NCBI GenBank assembly: GCA_963580285.1
Contig: OY757015.1
Span: 133,742,029 to 133,806,028 of the forward strand
Direction: 5' to 3'
Source of the DNA: Lucinisca nassula
Lineage: Eukaryota > Mollusca > Bivalvia > Lucinida > Lucinidae
Length of the DNA: 64,000 nucleotides
Numbering within the stretch: position 1 is the first letter of the stretch; every line of letters starts with the position of its first letter. The translations under genes and the position numbers were made by a program. The notes below the pieces were generated by a model. That model searched no databases, had not been told where the DNA came from, and worked only from the letters and a program-made list of their open reading frames with translations. This document shows, piece after piece, positions 52,401-55,400 of the stretch.

Positions 52401-55400
52401 ATATATGTAGAAGTCTCTAGGTTTATGTCCCTGAAAGAGGGACATGTTATTCTGTTTGTTCAATTGATACAGCACAGCTCAGTTGAAGTATCTTCATACT
52501 GTTTTCTTCACAGGACTCGGTTTGACTTTACCCATTTTGTACGGGTAACCCCAAAACGGATAGTTGGCAAACAGTGCAGGCCCAGATCAGATGCAGCAGA
52601 ACCAGGGCCTACACTGCAAAGTTTTCAGCCAATTTCCAATTAGTTTTTGAAGAAAACACAACCTGACACACCTAAATTTTGAAATGGACTCCTGATATAT
52701 ATAAGGTGGAAGATTCCATTTGGTATGAAAAGGGTTAAAACTCAAACAAACAACAAATGAGCCATGTCACAAGACAACCGGTTGTTGCCATTTACTAACA
52801 ACAAAGGTACAGAGGTTCACTACTTAGGACAATATGTCTACCGTAAAATTCCAAAAAATTCGGACACCTCAAGGATTTGCTGTAATTCTCCTAAACTTTT
52901 GAGAAATTTGTTTCATGTTCCAGCAATGAGTCCAAAAGGTATAGACGCAATGGCAAATATTGTAGACCCTGATCAGACTGCTCCTTCTGATCTGGGTCTG
53001 CACTGTTTGCTGTGGCCTGTCAGTCCCAATACTTGGGATCATCATGGTATATACCTTAAATTTTCAAGACTATCATTTCTCTGTGTAGCTGAGAAGTCTT
53101 GTTTATGTCCTACCCCTGGCAAAGTTGAAATTTCCCCTTCTTTGGGAGTAGCATAACTGTTTACTGCATCCATAGGTTATACCCTTTCATCTGTTTTCCA
53201 ACTGATGTTGTTGATAGTTGTCAGGCATCACTCATGTAATTTCCTTTGGCTGAACTAACTCTGCTGGATGTTATTAACTGTCTCCGTCAGTCTTAATGGC
53301 TGCTTTAAACTTCCAGCTTTATCTGGAAGGACTGGGCAGTTGTCCTCATCACTTTGGGAACACTCAAGTGGGTGTGTCCAGTCTCATGTTTATGTTCCAT
53401 TCACGGCTTGTTCTTCAGTTCGTCCCCGCCCATCGGGGCTTGAAGAAATAGATGGGCTGCATGATGCTTCCACAAGGAGCTGAAACCGACCGCACACGAG
53501 TACTGGTAAACCGTTTAGAGGATCTAAGCCTGCCCAGGCAAAGTGATGGAGTCAGTCTGTCCATGCTTATAAACCCTATTGGTTTCATTGGGCGACAGGT
53601 CTTGAGATGTCATTTCATCTCAATGTCGGGTAAATAGTCCTTAGCTGAAGATAGATGGATTTATGGAGATATTCAAGAATATTTTGCTTATTTGATACTC
53701 ACAAGAAACAAATGTTGTGGATATCTGTACAATTGCAAAGGCCTTGGCAATGTAATTTCAGCAAATGTCAATATTTGTTTCTTGGAGTAATTAGGGGGAA
53801 ATTTTATATTGGCAAATTCGCTATAGCGGCAGATTGTTAGGGAACAAACTCTGTCTTTATAGCGAGGAGTCCCTGTATTAAGTAGCTCCAGATAAGAAGA
53901 CATTTTTGGGATAAATTGGCTTGTTTCTCCATTGAATCATATATTGTGCCCCCTTGTTAGGTTAAATTGCCTAATGGTGATTTCAGTGAGAAACCACAAC
54001 ACACAGTGAAACTTCAGTAACTCAGCACAGTTGACTCATTTACCTTGGGTACGTTAAAAATCCTACAAATTCAGACACCTTGAGGACTTGCTGTAGTTAT
54101 CCTAAAATTTTAACAAATCTGTTCCATGCTCCAGCAAGAAGTCCAAAAGGTGCAGATGGAATGACAAACAGTGTAGTGTAGATCCTGATCAGACTGCTCC
54201 TTCAGGTCTGCACTGTTTTCTCAGGCCTGTCTGTCCCAATACTTTATAGGATCATTACGGTAATTCCAACACACTCTTTAGGCCCTAAAGAATTCTTTCA
54301 ATAGCTCCATATACATGTACCGGTATATGGATAATTTAGGGAGATTTTGCTGATTTTATCTTTTAAAGGTATGTTGTGTGCATTCATTAGAATCACCTCA
54401 GTGAGGCGATTCTAATGAGTTCACATAACCCTTATTGTATAGAAGATTGTAAAGATATCCTTTAGTGGGCCATATTATGTCTCATGGCCTGGCACTGTGA
54501 TTAAACCTGATTAGATCGACTAAACACATATCTCGAATTTTCGTGGTCCCAAAGGAATTAGTTACTGAAGTTCAACAGAATGTTTCTAGCAAAAAAAAAT
54601 AAGGCCATTATCCTTTGATTATCCCCTCTCATTACGTGCGATATAGCGCATTTTTCAAACCTCAAAAAAGGTTGTTTTTTTTTTATGAAAACTTGCGATA
54701 TTTTTCATATTTATACTCCAAATATAGGTTTTGGGAGCTTGTTAGAACTGCCTCATTGACGCAATTCTAACAAGTACCCACAACCTATGTTTTGGAGCAG
54801 AAATAAGGGAAATAATGTTTACCCCCGTAAACCCCATTTCCTCTATATAAAATGGGGTTTAGGGGGTCTTTATTTCATGGACTTGTTCACGTGATGTAAC
54901 TCCTCCTTATCTGGGGCTAAGGTATAAATGAAAATCTCAGAGAGATAACATTATTGTTCAAAATATTTTATCTATTTCAGGTGGAGCAGCAGGGGCAGGT
55001 GGAATGCCTGATATTAGTCAATTATTACAAGATCCAGAAATATTACAAGCTTTCTCGGTAATCTTACATCTCTATTTTCAGCTAGATACAAGAAACTTTA
55101 TTTTGTGTGGGTTATATAAAACAAGTAACATTAGCTACAAGAGCTATTCTCCGACAAAACATATAAATAGAAAAAAGGTCAAATTCAACAAGTGTAAAAC
55201 AACAAATCTAAAACAGCTAAAAGAAGAGAAAGAGGTTTATAGTACATATGATCTAAGTACATATGTTTAAGATAATTTATTCTATATATTAAATATATTG
55301 AAAAAGTATGGTTCTATCAAAAAAAAAATCCATTTTGTTAGTATCGTACTGTTGTCGACATCTGGGGCCAGTTGTTCAAAGCAATGTTAGCTTAATGATC

